Below, in pieces: positions 25,787 through 34,106 of a stretch of 64,000 nucleotides of DNA (positions are counted from its first letter, which is position 1; every line of letters begins with the position of its first letter). Origin of the DNA: Arthrobacter sp. JZ12 (GTDB lineage: Bacteria; Actinomycetota; Actinomycetes; Actinomycetales; Micrococcaceae). A model generated the notes under the pieces. That model ran no database searches. It saw only the letters and a program-made list of their open reading frames with translations, and was not told the DNA's origin. The DNA is taken from contig NZ_CP045246.1 of NCBI RefSeq assembly GCF_035189165.1, positions 372,001-436,000 of the forward strand, given 5' to 3'. Both the position numbers and the translations under genes were made by a program.

Positions 25787-25807
25787 TCCAGGCTCCGGCA
25801 CTTCCAT

Positions 25808-25850
25808 GCGGATCAGGCGGGTTCGACACGTTCGAAGCCGCCTGATCCGC
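25808..25850 (+). terminator. hairpin after cstA-ybdD
   Basis: 13-bp perfect stem (GCGGATCAGGCGG and its complement) with a 17-nt loop lies 22 nt after the ybdD stop. No U-tract follows, so it may act as a terminator only weakly or protect the mRNA 3' end. Confidence 0.5.
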
Positions 25851-25897
25851 ACCCAACCTCCTAGCGGCCACCGATCATCCCGTGGTTTGCTAAGTGG

Positions 25898-26146
25898 ATG
25901 ACCGAGAACCTCCCAGAACACCTTCGCGAAGACATCGGCGAACCCACGCCGGAGGCAGTGTCCGAGGACCAGCACCTCCAGCAGGACGTCAACATCCCCC
26001 AGGAACAGAACGACGGCGGCCCTGAATTCAGCAACGACCGCTACACTTCCGGGCAGCTAAACGCCGGCCAGCAGGTACCCGGGGTAAGCCCGGCGGGTGA
26101 GTACCACAAGGGCAGGCAGGAAGAACTGGAAGACGGAGGCAGCTGA
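25898..26146 (+). CDS. small acidic hydrophilic protein of unknown function
   Basis: 82-residue protein rich in Glu, Gln, Pro and Asn, with no hydrophobic segment and probably disordered (MTENLPEHLREDIGEPTPEA...). No ribosome-binding site is visible; translation could be leaderless. It ends 37 nt before bpa and shares its orientation. I do not recognise a family. Coding status rests on the open frame and actinobacterial codon use only. Confidence 0.5.
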   Translation: MTENLPEHLREDIGEPTPEAVSEDQHLQQDVNIPQEQNDGGPEFSNDRYTSGQLNAGQQVPGVSPAGEYHKGRQEELEDGGS

Positions 26147-26182
26147 CCCTGCGCCCGCAATCCACCGTGAGAGCATAAACGT

Positions 26183-26830
26183 ATGACCGAACAGCAGCCT
26201 GAGCATCCAACCCTCACGCCTGAGCAGGCGGCAAAACATAATCAGGAGAGCCCTGTTCTCCTCGGCAAGCTCGACGCCGGTCGCGGCCTCCCCGAAAGGG
26301 ACGACGACGGCGGAAGCCCCCGTGGCCAAAAGGGCCCGGCGAAGCTCACCGAACTTGTGGACGAGCCCGCCAAGGTCATGCGCATCGGCACCATGCTCAA
26401 GCAGCTGCTGGAGGAGGTACGGAGCGCTCCACTCGACGACGCCGGGCGGACGCGCCTCGCCGAAATCCACGAGCGGTCCGTGCACGAGCTCGAGGACGGA
26501 CTGGCGCCGGAGCTGGTTGAGGAACTTCACCGAATCAATCTGCCCTTCACCGATGATTCCGTCCCCACCGATGCTGAGCTGAGGGTGGCGCAGGCACAGC
26601 TGGTCGGCTGGCTCGAGGGACTCTTCCACGGAATCCAGACCGCGCTTGCCGCACAGCAGATGGTCAACCAGCAGCTCGCGGCACAGCTCCAGCTGAAGCA
26701 GCTGCCTCCCGGAACCGTGATCGCTCCCGGTGTTGTGGTGGGAGAGGACGGCGAGCCGCGGCGCTCTGCCGGTCCCCGCCCCGGTCCTGAGAAGAGGCCG
26801 GATACGCACGGCCCCGGCCAGTACCTCTAG
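26183..26830 (+). CDS. bpa: bacterial proteasome activator Bpa/PafE
   Basis: ATP-independent ring-forming activator that opens the 20S proteasome gate for unfolded proteins. The 215-residue protein has the family's helical core (about 50-170): VDEPAKVMRIGTMLKQLLEEV, split as VDEPAKVMRIG and TMLKQLLEEV, then LDDAGRTRLAEIHE, WLEGLFHGIQTALAAQQM. It ends in GQYL, the C-terminal docking motif described for Mycobacterium Bpa (Rv3780). Flanking N- and C-terminal tails are low-complexity, as in homologues. It is followed after 6 nt by an uncharacterised helical protein, suggesting an operon. Proteasome genes themselves are not in the window. Confidence 0.93.
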   Translation: MTEQQPEHPTLTPEQAAKHNQESPVLLGKLDAGRGLPERDDDGGSPRGQKGPAKLTELVDEPAKVMRIGTMLKQLLEEVRSAPLDDAGRTRLAEIHERSVHELEDGLAPELVEELHRINLPFTDDSVPTDAELRVAQAQLVGWLEGLFHGIQTALAAQQMVNQQLAAQLQLKQLPPGTVIAPGVVVGEDGEPRRSAGPRPGPEKRPDTHGPGQYL

Positions 26831-26836
26831 GATCCG

Positions 26837-27292
26837 GTGGCTTTCTTCGCCGCGGCCCGTCAGGGCCGCAGGGATGACGCTGAGTTGGGCACCGGCGTAT
26901 GGCGCCGCGCGCACGACCGGTTCCGGCGCGGCCTTGACCGCTACCACCAGATCCTGGAGGGCGTGGACGACGACGACGTGTACAACGAGCTCGCGTCCCT
27001 CGCCAACGAACTGGCCCAGCTCCTGCCCCGCGTTCGGGCAGTGTGTGTGGCCGCACAGGCGCAGTCACCCAGCGACGGGCTCGACATTCCGGGGGCGCTG
27101 CTCCAGGTCCACCGCTCGCTGTCCCGGGCAGGCAATGCTGTGGCAACAACTGCGGAGGCTGCGGCCATGGCGCGCCTGGACGGCGAACGCTGGGGCATCG
27201 CGTCAGCCGGACTCGAAAACGTGCGCCGACGGGCTGAAGTGGTTGCTGAAGACGTGGTCGAGGCCGAACGTTTGCTCTCCGGGGCCAGCTAG
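26837..27292 (+). CDS. helical protein of unknown function, downstream of bpa
   Basis: 151-residue Ala/Arg-rich protein predicted to be almost all alpha-helix, with a central conserved-looking stretch DVYNELASLANELAQLLPRVRAVC (shown in parts: DVYNELASLANEL, AQLLPRVRAVC). The GTG start is 6 nt after the bpa stop, so it is probably translated from the same mRNA. No signal peptide or membrane helix is seen. I do not recognise a named family. Operon position makes a link with proteasome activation worth testing, nothing more. Confidence 0.75.
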   Translation: MAFFAAARQGRRDDAELGTGVWRRAHDRFRRGLDRYHQILEGVDDDDVYNELASLANELAQLLPRVRAVCVAAQAQSPSDGLDIPGALLQVHRSLSRAGNAVATTAEAAAMARLDGERWGIASAGLENVRRRAEVVAEDVVEAERLLSGAS

Positions 27293-27358
27293 CGGAATAC
27301 ATCGGTGCAACGCCCAGTTGCCACCAACGGACAACAATCCGGCATGTGAAAGGGATAC

Positions 27359-28198
27359 ATGAGTACCTCACCAAACCTGACGTTCAACGACGGCCGCACC
27401 ATCCCGCAACTGGGCTACGGCGTGTGGCAGGTTGACGACGCAACGGCGGAAGACGTCGTCGGGCGCGCCTTCAAGGCGGGCTACCGCCACATCGACACCG
27501 CCAAGATCTACGGCAATGAGGCAGGTGTGGGCCGTGCGATCGCCGCTTCCGGGCTGACGGACGACGAGCTGTTCATCACCACCAAGCTGTGGAACGCCGA
27601 TCAGGGCTACGAGAGCACGCTGGAAGCCTTCGAGGGCTCGATGGAACGGCTCGGCCTCGAGACCCTGGATCTCTACCTGATCCACTGGCTTCAGCCCAAG
27701 CGCGGCAAGTACGTGGACACCTGGAAGGCCCTCATCGAACTGCAGAAGCGCGGACGGGTCCGTTCCATCGGCGTCTCGAACTTCACCGTCGAGGCTCTGC
27801 AGGAAATCATCGACGAGACCGGGGTTGTGCCCGCGATCAACCAGGTGGAAACCCACCCGTACCTGAACCAGGCAGAACTCCGCGCCTTCGAAGCCGAGAA
27901 GGGAATCCTCCACGAGTCCTGGTCACCTCTCGGCTCCGGCAAGGGCCTCCTCGACGACCCTGTGCTGGCTGACATCGCCGAGAAGCGCAACGCCACCCCG
28001 GCACAGGTTGTCCTGGCCTGGCACCTTGCCCTCGGCAGCGTGGTCATTCCCAAGTCCGTGACCGAGTCCCGAATCATCGAGAACTGGGGCGCGCTCGACG
28101 TAACCCTTACCGATGAGGACATCCAGGCCATCAACGCGCTGGACAAGGGCGAGGCAGGCCGTATCGGTGCGAACCCCGCTACCGCGGACTTCGCATAA
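27359..28198 (+). CDS. aldo/keto reductase (AKR5-like)
   Basis: 279-residue NADPH-dependent TIM-barrel reductase resembling 2,5-diketo-D-gluconate reductases. The catalytic tetrad is visible: Asp in GYRHIDTAKIYGNE together with its Tyr, Lys in TTKLW, and His in LIHW. The nucleotide-binding C-terminal segment is VVIPKSVTESRI. AAAGG lies before the ATG. It is followed by a strong terminator, so it ends its own transcription unit. The physiological substrate is unknown. Confidence 0.93.
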   Translation: MSTSPNLTFNDGRTIPQLGYGVWQVDDATAEDVVGRAFKAGYRHIDTAKIYGNEAGVGRAIAASGLTDDELFITTKLWNADQGYESTLEAFEGSMERLGLETLDLYLIHWLQPKRGKYVDTWKALIELQKRGRVRSIGVSNFTVEALQEIIDETGVVPAINQVETHPYLNQAELRAFEAEKGILHESWSPLGSGKGLLDDPVLADIAEKRNATPAQVVLAWHLALGSVVIPKSVTESRIIENWGALDVTLTDEDIQAINALDKGEAGRIGANPATADFA

Positions 28199-28222
28199 GC
28201 CGGAAGCCCCATCCGGAAGTAC

Positions 28223-28267
28223 ATGCACCGCATGCGTTGGATTCAGCGCATGCGGTGCGTTGCTTTT
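28223..28267 (+). terminator. terminator of the aldo/keto reductase gene
   Basis: 12-bp perfect stem (GCACCGCATGCG / CGCATGCGGTGC, arms 28225-28236 and 28247-28258) followed by GTTGCTTTTT. Confidence 0.9.
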
Positions 28268-28302
28268 TCCGGGCACAGCCTTATATGGGCACAATGTTCT
28301 GC

Positions 28303-29367
28303 ATGAGCGGAGACAGCGGGGACCTGAAGGATTCAGTCGACTTCTGGATCGGCGGTTATCAGGCAGAGGGCAGCGAGCCGGGCTCGGGCGAGGGAATCTG
28401 GCGGGTGACGCTCGATGTTCGGAGCGAGCAACTCACCGGCAAGCGGCAGGTCATTACGACGCCGGTTCCCTCCTTCGTTGCACGGCACCCTTCGAAGCCG
28501 GTGCTTTACGCCGTGGCCGAGAGCGACGAGGGCAGCGTGTCGGCCTTCAACATCGCGAACGGCGCCCTGGAACACCTGCTCACGGCGCCGACCGGCGGGT
28601 CCTTCCCCTGTCACCTGCGTGCAACGGCTGATGCGCTGTGGGTGGCCAACTACGGTGACGGCGTTGTCACCCGCTTCAAACTGGACGACGACGGCGTCCC
28701 GACCGGTGATCCCGACGTGCACCGTCACGCAGGTTCGGGCCCCAATAGCGAGCGCCAGGAAGGCCCGCACGCCCACTATGTGCACGACGTCGGTGGCGGC
28801 TCGGTCTGGGTGAGTGACTTGGGCACCGATCAGCTGCGCCGGATCACCTCCGCCGGTGCCGACGGGATTGCTGCAGTGTTGCCGGCGGGCACAGGACCAC
28901 GCCACATGGCCACCCTGCCGGGTGGCGCCGTCGTCGTTGTCGGCGAACTAGACGCACGGCTGCATGTGCTCTCGGCGGACGGAAGGGAAGTTTTACATGC
29001 GGGCCGGCGGGCGCTGGCACAGGATGTGCCGCAGGGAGAGCCCTGCCAGCCATCGCACCTGGCGATGGGAGTTTCCGAAGGTACCCGCAGCCTCCTGTAT
29101 GTGGCGTCCCGTGGTCCGGACGTGCTGTCGGTGTTCGCGGTCGAAGAGGATCAGTCGCTGTCCCATCTGTCTGACACCCACGTTGGCGGTTCCTGGCCGC
29201 GTCACTTCGCGGTGGTGCCGGACAACCGTGGATCAGGGGATCTCGTGCTGGTCGCGAACCAGTACTCGTCCACGCTGGACCTGCTAAGGATGACGCCGGC
29301 AGGGTCTGCCGAGCACGTAACATCCCTGGACTTCGTGGCGCCTTCCTGCGTGCTGCCGGTCACGTAG
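28303..29367 (+). CDS. lactonase-family beta-propeller protein
   Basis: 354-residue protein of the lactonase family (PF10282), which includes cycloisomerase 2/6-phosphogluconolactonase-type seven-bladed propellers. Repeated blade motifs are seen: FWIGGYQAEG, HPSKPVLYAVAESDEGSVSAF, LWVANYGDGVV, GPHAHYVHDV, LYVASRGPDVLSVF and SWPRHFAVVPD. In-frame ATGs occur at 28285, 28294 and 28303; I take the last because the family homology starts just after it and a TATATG element lies about 16 nt upstream. An earlier ATG lies inside the preceding terminator. It may hydrolyse 6-phosphogluconolactone, but paralogues with other roles exist. Confidence 0.85.
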   Translation: MSGDSGDLKDSVDFWIGGYQAEGSEPGSGEGIWRVTLDVRSEQLTGKRQVITTPVPSFVARHPSKPVLYAVAESDEGSVSAFNIANGALEHLLTAPTGGSFPCHLRATADALWVANYGDGVVTRFKLDDDGVPTGDPDVHRHAGSGPNSERQEGPHAHYVHDVGGGSVWVSDLGTDQLRRITSAGADGIAAVLPAGTGPRHMATLPGGAVVVVGELDARLHVLSADGREVLHAGRRALAQDVPQGEPCQPSHLAMGVSEGTRSLLYVASRGPDVLSVFAVEEDQSLSHLSDTHVGGSWPRHFAVVPDNRGSGDLVLVANQYSSTLDLLRMTPAGSAEHVTSLDFVAPSCVLPVT

Positions 29368-29416
29368 CCATTCCCGTCTGGCAGGATGGGGTCGAAACCT
29401 GGCGGCTGGAGGACCC

Positions 29417-31321
29417 ATGACTGATCTGCACAACCTGGACGGCGCTAGCAGCAGTATCCGGGAGGCAGTGCGGAGCGGTAGCGGATCCGAGGGAATCGAC
29501 TGGTCCGACTTCAACCGGCGGTTCGACGAGCATTTCCCCACACTGCACCGGTTGTTTGAGGAGCTGTACGGCGACCGCGCCGATTGCCTGGACGAACTCA
29601 CGCAGCTGGTGCTGCTTGCCGCGCGGTCATGGGCTGCACGCTCGGCCGAGTTGAAGGAACTCGACGCCGAAAGGGAACGCCAGGGCGCGTGGTTCCTCGG
29701 CAATGACATGCTCGGCGGCGTCTGCTACGTGGACAGGTACGCCGGGAACCTCGACGGGGTACGGGAACGCATCCCGTACTTCAAGGAGCTGGGGCTCACC
29801 TACCTCCACCTGATGCCGCTGTTCCTGGCGCCGGAACCGCTGTCCGACGGCGGTTATGCGGTCTCGAGCTACCGCGAGGTCAATCCGAAGCTGGGCACCA
29901 TGGAGCAGCTCCGGGAATTGGCCGCGGAGCTGCGAAGCGAGGGCATCAGCCTCGTGGTGGACTTCATCTTCAACCACACCTCCAATGAACACGAGTGGGC
30001 TGTCAAGGCAGCTCAGGGGGACCAGCGCCACAGCGGCTACTACTGGATCTTCCCTGACCGCACCATGCCCGATGCGTTCGAAGCCAACGTGCGTGAGATT
30101 TTCCCGGAGGACCATCCCGGTTCGTTCGTCCAGCTCGACGACGGACGCTGGGTCTGGGCCACCTTCCACACCTTCCAGTGGGACCTGAACTACTCCAACC
30201 CGGAAGTCTTCCGCGCCATGGCGGAGGAGATGCTGTTCCTGGCCAACCAGGGCATCAGCATCCTCCGCATGGATGCCGTCGCGTTCATCTGGAAGCAGCT
30301 CGGAACCGCCTGCGAGAATCTGCCGCAGGCCCACCTGCTGCTGAAGGCATTTAACGCCGTCTGCAGGCTCGCAGCACCCTCCCTGCTCTTCAAATCCGAG
30401 GCTATCGTGCACCCCGACCAGGTTGCCGAGTACATCGACCCGGGGGAGTGCCAGCTGTCCTACAACCCCCTCCAGATGGCGCTGATCTGGGAGTCCATGG
30501 CCACCCGGGACGTATCCCTCCTGTCACAGGCGCTACGACGACGGCACAACCTCCCGGGAGGCACCTCCTGGGTCAACTACGTGCGCAGCCACGATGACAT
30601 CGGCTGGACCTTCGCCGACGAAGACGCCGCAGAGCTCGGCATCAACGGCTTCGGACACAGGCGCTTCCTGAACTCCTTCTACGTGAATCGCTTCCCGGGC
30701 AGCTTTGCCCACGGAGTGCCGTTCCAGGACAACCCGAAGACCGGTGACTGCAGGATCTCCGGAACGACGGCGTCACTCCTTGGGCTGGAACAGGAGCCTT
30801 CCGCGGCGGTGGAGCGCATCCTCCTTGCCCACTCCATCATCCTCAGTACGGGCGGGGTCCCCTTGATCTACCTGGGTGACGAGGTCGCACAGAGCAACGA
30901 CTACACGTATGCCGACGAACCCGGCCACGAGTTCGACAGCCGGTGGGTGCACCGGCCGAACTATCCGGTCGAGTCGTACGCCCAACGCTCCGATCCGCGG
31001 ACGCCGCAGGGCAGGGTCTTTGCCGGCCTGAAGCGCATGATCGAGGTGCGGTCGGCCACGCCCGAGTTCGCCGGCACCCACCTCGTGGGCTTCGAAACGC
31101 ACAACCGCCATGTGCTGGGCTACCAGCGGCCCTCGCATGATTCCGTGGTGCTGGTCCTCGCCAACTTCGCCGATACGCAGCAGGTGATTTCCGCAGAAAC
31201 GCTGTCGGGTTTCGATGGTGCCGCGGAGAATTTGCTGACCGGAGCCCCCGAGCGGATTGGGGGAGGGGTGCAACTGGATCCGCGCAGCTTCCGCTGGCTG
31301 CGGGTCAGACCGGTCCGCTGA
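29417..31321 (+). CDS. amylosucrase (GH13_4)
   Basis: Glucansucrase that makes alpha-1,4-glucan and fructose from sucrose; EC 2.4.1.4. The 634 residues match the length of Neisseria amylosucrase. Catalytic GH13 motifs: VDFIFNHTSNEHEW, nucleophile Asp in ILRMDAVAFIWKQ, acid/base Glu in LLFKSEAIVHPDQ, and VRSHDDIGW. The stretch RMDAVAFIWKQLG...CENLPQAH distinguishes amylosucrases from trehalose synthases. The start has GGAGG upstream. No signal peptide is seen, so it acts inside the cell, where it could feed the alpha-glucan pathway encoded 20 kb away. Amylosucrases are known from Arthrobacter. Confidence 0.92.
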   Translation: MTDLHNLDGASSSIREAVRSGSGSEGIDWSDFNRRFDEHFPTLHRLFEELYGDRADCLDELTQLVLLAARSWAARSAELKELDAERERQGAWFLGNDMLGGVCYVDRYAGNLDGVRERIPYFKELGLTYLHLMPLFLAPEPLSDGGYAVSSYREVNPKLGTMEQLRELAAELRSEGISLVVDFIFNHTSNEHEWAVKAAQGDQRHSGYYWIFPDRTMPDAFEANVREIFPEDHPGSFVQLDDGRWVWATFHTFQWDLNYSNPEVFRAMAEEMLFLANQGISILRMDAVAFIWKQLGTACENLPQAHLLLKAFNAVCRLAAPSLLFKSEAIVHPDQVAEYIDPGECQLSYNPLQMALIWESMATRDVSLLSQALRRRHNLPGGTSWVNYVRSHDDIGWTFADEDAAELGINGFGHRRFLNSFYVNRFPGSFAHGVPFQDNPKTGDCRISGTTASLLGLEQEPSAAVERILLAHSIILSTGGVPLIYLGDEVAQSNDYTYADEPGHEFDSRWVHRPNYPVESYAQRSDPRTPQGRVFAGLKRMIEVRSATPEFAGTHLVGFETHNRHVLGYQRPSHDSVVLVLANFADTQQVISAETLSGFDGAAENLLTGAPERIGGGVQLDPRSFRWLRVRPVR

Positions 31322-31405
31322 TGATCCAAAACGGTTCCGCTATCCACCGGGGCTGTTCGACAGTATGCTTACTATTTCGGACAGGTAGCCCACAGTGAGG
31401 CAGCG

Positions 31406-32554
31406 ATGCGAGCAATGGTGTACCGGGGACCGTACAAGGTCCGCGTCGAGGAAAAGGACATTCCCAGGATCGAGCACCCGAACGATGCCATCGTTCGGGT
31501 AACCAGGGCGGCCATCTGCGGCTCCGACCTGCACCTCTACCACGGCATGATTCCGGACACCCGCGTAGGAACCACTTTCGGGCACGAATTCATCGGCGTT
31601 GTGGAAGAAGTCGGCAGTTCCGTCCGCAGCCTGAACCCGGGGGATCGGGTGATGGTGCCGTTCAACGTCTACTGCGGATCCTGCTACTTCTGTGCGCGCG
31701 GGCTCTACTCGAACTGTCACAACGTCAACCCGAACGCGACGGCAGTGGGCGGGATCTATGGCTACTCGCACACCACCGGAGGGTACGACGGCGGTCAGGC
31801 TGAGTTCGTGCGTGTGCCTTTCGCGGACGTGGGGCCCTCTCTCATTCCGGACTGGCTCGATGAGGAAGATGCCCTCCTTATGACGGACGCACTGGCCACC
31901 GGCTACTTCGGCGCGCAGTTGGGTGACATTGTCGAGGGGGACACCGTCGTCGTCTTCGGTGCCGGGCCGGTTGGCCTCTACGCGGCGAAGTCGGCGTGGC
32001 TGATGGGGGCGGGCAGGGTTCTGGTTGTGGACCAACTGGAGTACCGGTTGGAGAAGGCGCGGACCTTCGCACACGCGGAGACATACAACTTCAACGAGTA
32101 CAACGACATCGTGGTGGAGATGAAGAAGGCCACTGACTACCTCGGGGCCGACGTCGTGATCGATGCGGTCGGAGCCGAGGCCGACGGCAATTTCCTGCAG
32201 CACGTCACCGGAACAAAGCTTAAGCTCCAGGGAGGTTCGCCCATCGCGCTGAACTGGGCGATTGATTCGGTCCGGAAGGGCGGGACCGTCTCAGTGGTGG
32301 GCGCCTACGGCCCGATCTTCAGCGCGGTCAAGTTCGGAGACGCGGTGAATAAGGGGCTGACGCTTCGGATGAACCAGTGTCCGGTGAAGCGTCAGTGGCC
32401 GCGGTTGCTGGAGCACATCCGGAACGGGTATCTGAAGCCCAATGAGATTGTCACCCATCGAATACCGCTGGAGCATATCGCCGAGGGGTATCACATCTTC
32501 TCGGCCAAGCTGGATAACTGCATCAAGCCGCTGATCGTGCCGAGCGGGACCTAG
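31406..32554 (+). CDS. zinc-dependent alcohol/formaldehyde dehydrogenase
   Basis: 382-residue medium-chain dehydrogenase resembling glutathione-independent formaldehyde dehydrogenases. Catalytic zinc ligands lie in AAICGSDLHLYHG and TFGHEF. Structural-zinc cysteines are CGSCYFCARGLYSNC. The nucleotide-binding fold is VVVFGAGPVGLYAAKSA. Residues GADVVIDAVGAEADG and the late QCPVKRQWPRLLEHI are typical of this subgroup. GTGAGG precedes the ATG. It is followed 8 nt later by a small membrane protein, suggesting one operon. The true substrate, short alcohol or aldehyde, is not certain. Confidence 0.9.
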   Translation: MRAMVYRGPYKVRVEEKDIPRIEHPNDAIVRVTRAAICGSDLHLYHGMIPDTRVGTTFGHEFIGVVEEVGSSVRSLNPGDRVMVPFNVYCGSCYFCARGLYSNCHNVNPNATAVGGIYGYSHTTGGYDGGQAEFVRVPFADVGPSLIPDWLDEEDALLMTDALATGYFGAQLGDIVEGDTVVVFGAGPVGLYAAKSAWLMGAGRVLVVDQLEYRLEKARTFAHAETYNFNEYNDIVVEMKKATDYLGADVVIDAVGAEADGNFLQHVTGTKLKLQGGSPIALNWAIDSVRKGGTVSVVGAYGPIFSAVKFGDAVNKGLTLRMNQCPVKRQWPRLLEHIRNGYLKPNEIVTHRIPLEHIAEGYHIFSAKLDNCIKPLIVPSGT

Positions 32555-32562
32555 GAGGAGCC

Positions 32563-33144
32563 GTGCATTCAACGCCCTACGTCGCGAACAAGCAGAAGAA
32601 CGGTGAAACGCGGGAAGAATTGAAGGCCCGCATTCCCGGATGGGGGGCAGATCTTGACCCCGCCGACCGGCCGTCGTTCCCGCGGGAGCGGTTCGATCCG
32701 GCGGCTACCGGCGCCCACTGGGACGTGCCGGAACCGCAGCCCGGACGTGAGAACCGGGAACGGTCGATTGAGCACGAAGCTGTTCCGCCGGTGTTCGGTA
32801 CCTCGGTGCCGCTCAAGGGCGCGTCAGGGATGATCCGGCGATATGCCTACTCATCATTCAGCGAGGGACGCGCCGCGCACTGGCTCCTGCTCATCCTCGG
32901 GGACCGGGTCGATGCGTGGGAGAGCCACCTCCGATCCTTCGCGTCAACGAAACCGGACAACCCGATCACAGAGACAGGCATCCTGTCGGAGCCGCGGCGG
33001 CGCGGGCTTGCGTCCCGGTTCGGGGTCGGGAGGTCCGACATCAACCACCAGTGGATTGATCCCCTGATCGTCGGCGGACCATGGGTAGCAGCAGCCGGGG
33101 TGGCCGTGCTCGTGGGCAAGAGGATCGCGAGAAGACGCGCCTAG
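32563..33144 (+). CDS. hypothetical protein with C-terminal membrane helix
   Basis: 193-residue protein: a hydrophilic, proline-rich N-terminal half (MHSTPYVANKQKNGETREELKARIPGWGADLDP shown in part), a central segment YSSFSEGRAAHWLLLILGDRVDAWE, and one C-terminal hydrophobic helix (IVGGPWVAAAGVAVLVG) ending in a basic RIARRRA tail. GGAGGAG lies before the GTG start, inside the end of the dehydrogenase gene, so the pair is likely co-translated. It may anchor or assist the dehydrogenase at the membrane, but that is speculation. It ends 42 nt before the element boundary. Confidence 0.75.
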   Translation: MHSTPYVANKQKNGETREELKARIPGWGADLDPADRPSFPRERFDPAATGAHWDVPEPQPGRENRERSIEHEAVPPVFGTSVPLKGASGMIRRYAYSSFSEGRAAHWLLLILGDRVDAWESHLRSFASTKPDNPITETGILSEPRRRGLASRFGVGRSDINHQWIDPLIVGGPWVAAAGVAVLVGKRIARRRA

Positions 33145-33186
33145 AGTGGACCGGCCAGTGCGGGCACCAGATCCCGGGCACAAAAA

Positions 33187-33233
33187 GAGCCTCCTGCCAG
33201 AATCGAACTGGCGACCTTCTCATTACGAGTGAG
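33187..33233 (+). repeat. left attachment repeat (partial tRNA-Thr copy)
   Basis: 47 nt identical to 35643-35689. It covers the 3' end of tRNA-Thr through the anticodon arm but lacks the 5' half, so it is not a functional tRNA. Identity ends sharply on both sides, as expected for a site-specific recombination core. Confidence 0.95.
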
Positions 33234-33273
33234 GTTGTTTCCCTCGGTGAGCTCTGGGGATTTCCCCGCAGAA

Positions 33274-33289
33274 GTGACGAAAAAGTGAC
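33274..33289 (+). repeat. left arm-type repeat GTGACGAAAAAGTGAC
   Basis: 16-bp sequence, itself GTGAC-N6-GTGAC, found identically and in the same orientation at 35521-35536. It is 40 nt inside the left core. Paired internal repeats near both ends are typical arm-binding sites of tyrosine recombinases. Confidence 0.6.
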
Positions 33290-33455
33290 ATAGCACCTTT
33301 GGAACTGACTCCTATGACAGGGAATGTCACAGCTCGAGCCTTGGTTCTGGACGAGCTCAGCAGGAGCCGTTCCCGCCGTTAGACTGGCTTTCTCGGCAGC
33401 GAATCAATTGCGCGGGCGTGGGGACAAGTACCGAAGAGTAGTAACGGGGGATTCA

Positions 33456-34106
33456 GTGGCTACGAATAAGTGCGGATGGTGTGGCACTTTCACGCATATG
33501 ACACCGTACGGGACGGCTCAGATTACGGCTACCCCGGAAAGTTATATCGTCGAGGGCGTGTTCCGATGCGATGAATGCCGACGGTTGAGCATCGGTTCAG
33601 GTTCCTACCTTCAGCGCCCAGGTGGTCAAGACGCCGTGAACATGAGCGATTTCTGGATTACGCAGAAGCCCGATGTATGGGCACCCCAGTACGTTGAGGG
33701 ACAAGCCCCTGCAGATGTTCCGCAAGCCATTGCCAAAGCGGCTGGTGAAGCTCACCGTGGACACAGCATCGGGAACTACATGTCGGCCATCCTGATGGCT
33801 CGCACAGTTATTGAGGCCACAGCCAAGGACAAGGGGATCGGTGTGCGCGGCCTCCAGCCGAAGATTGAGGAACTTCGCGCGCGGGAGTTCATCCGTGAGC
33901 ATGTCAAAGAGGAAGCGCATGAGATTCGCCACTTCGGCAACGACATGGCGCACGGCGACTTGGACATACCGGTTGTAGAGGAGGACTCGGCGGAAGTGCT
34001 GACTCTTATGGACGAGATACTCAACGAGGTCTACCAAAGTCCTGCCAGGCTGGCTGCCGCTCGCGAACGTCGCTTAGCCCGTCGCGACATCGGCTCTCAC
34101 GCATGA
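33456..34106 (+). CDS. DUF4145-type protein with N-terminal zinc-binding cysteines
   Basis: 216-residue cargo protein of the element. Near the N-terminus are two CxxC pairs, CGWC and CDEC, that could hold zinc. The C-terminal half has the DUF4145 pattern: MARTVIEATAKDKGIG, LQPKIEELRAREFI, then HEIRHFGNDMAHGDLD. DUF4145 modules occur in restriction enzymes and other defence-associated proteins, but their activity is not established. I choose the GTG at 33456 (GGGGG 7 nt before); the frame is open another 44 codons upstream into the element end, without support. It overlaps the next gene by ATGA. Base composition is less G/C-rich than neighbours, consistent with transfer. Confidence 0.8.
   Translation: MATNKCGWCGTFTHMTPYGTAQITATPESYIVEGVFRCDECRRLSIGSGSYLQRPGGQDAVNMSDFWITQKPDVWAPQYVEGQAPADVPQAIAKAAGEAHRGHSIGNYMSAILMARTVIEATAKDKGIGVRGLQPKIEELRAREFIREHVKEEAHEIRHFGNDMAHGDLDIPVVEEDSAEVLTLMDEILNEVYQSPARLAAARERRLARRDIGSHA

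Noticed and set aside
33187-33233. Possible second tRNA-Thr gene
   Set aside because: Only the 3' part is present; the acceptor 5' strand, D-arm and half the anticodon stem partner are missing. It is an attachment-site copy.
33324-33455. Longer start for the DUF4145 gene
   Set aside because: It would run into the element end and arm-site region; the GTG at 33456 has a GGGGG ribosome-binding sequence and begins just before the first CxxC.
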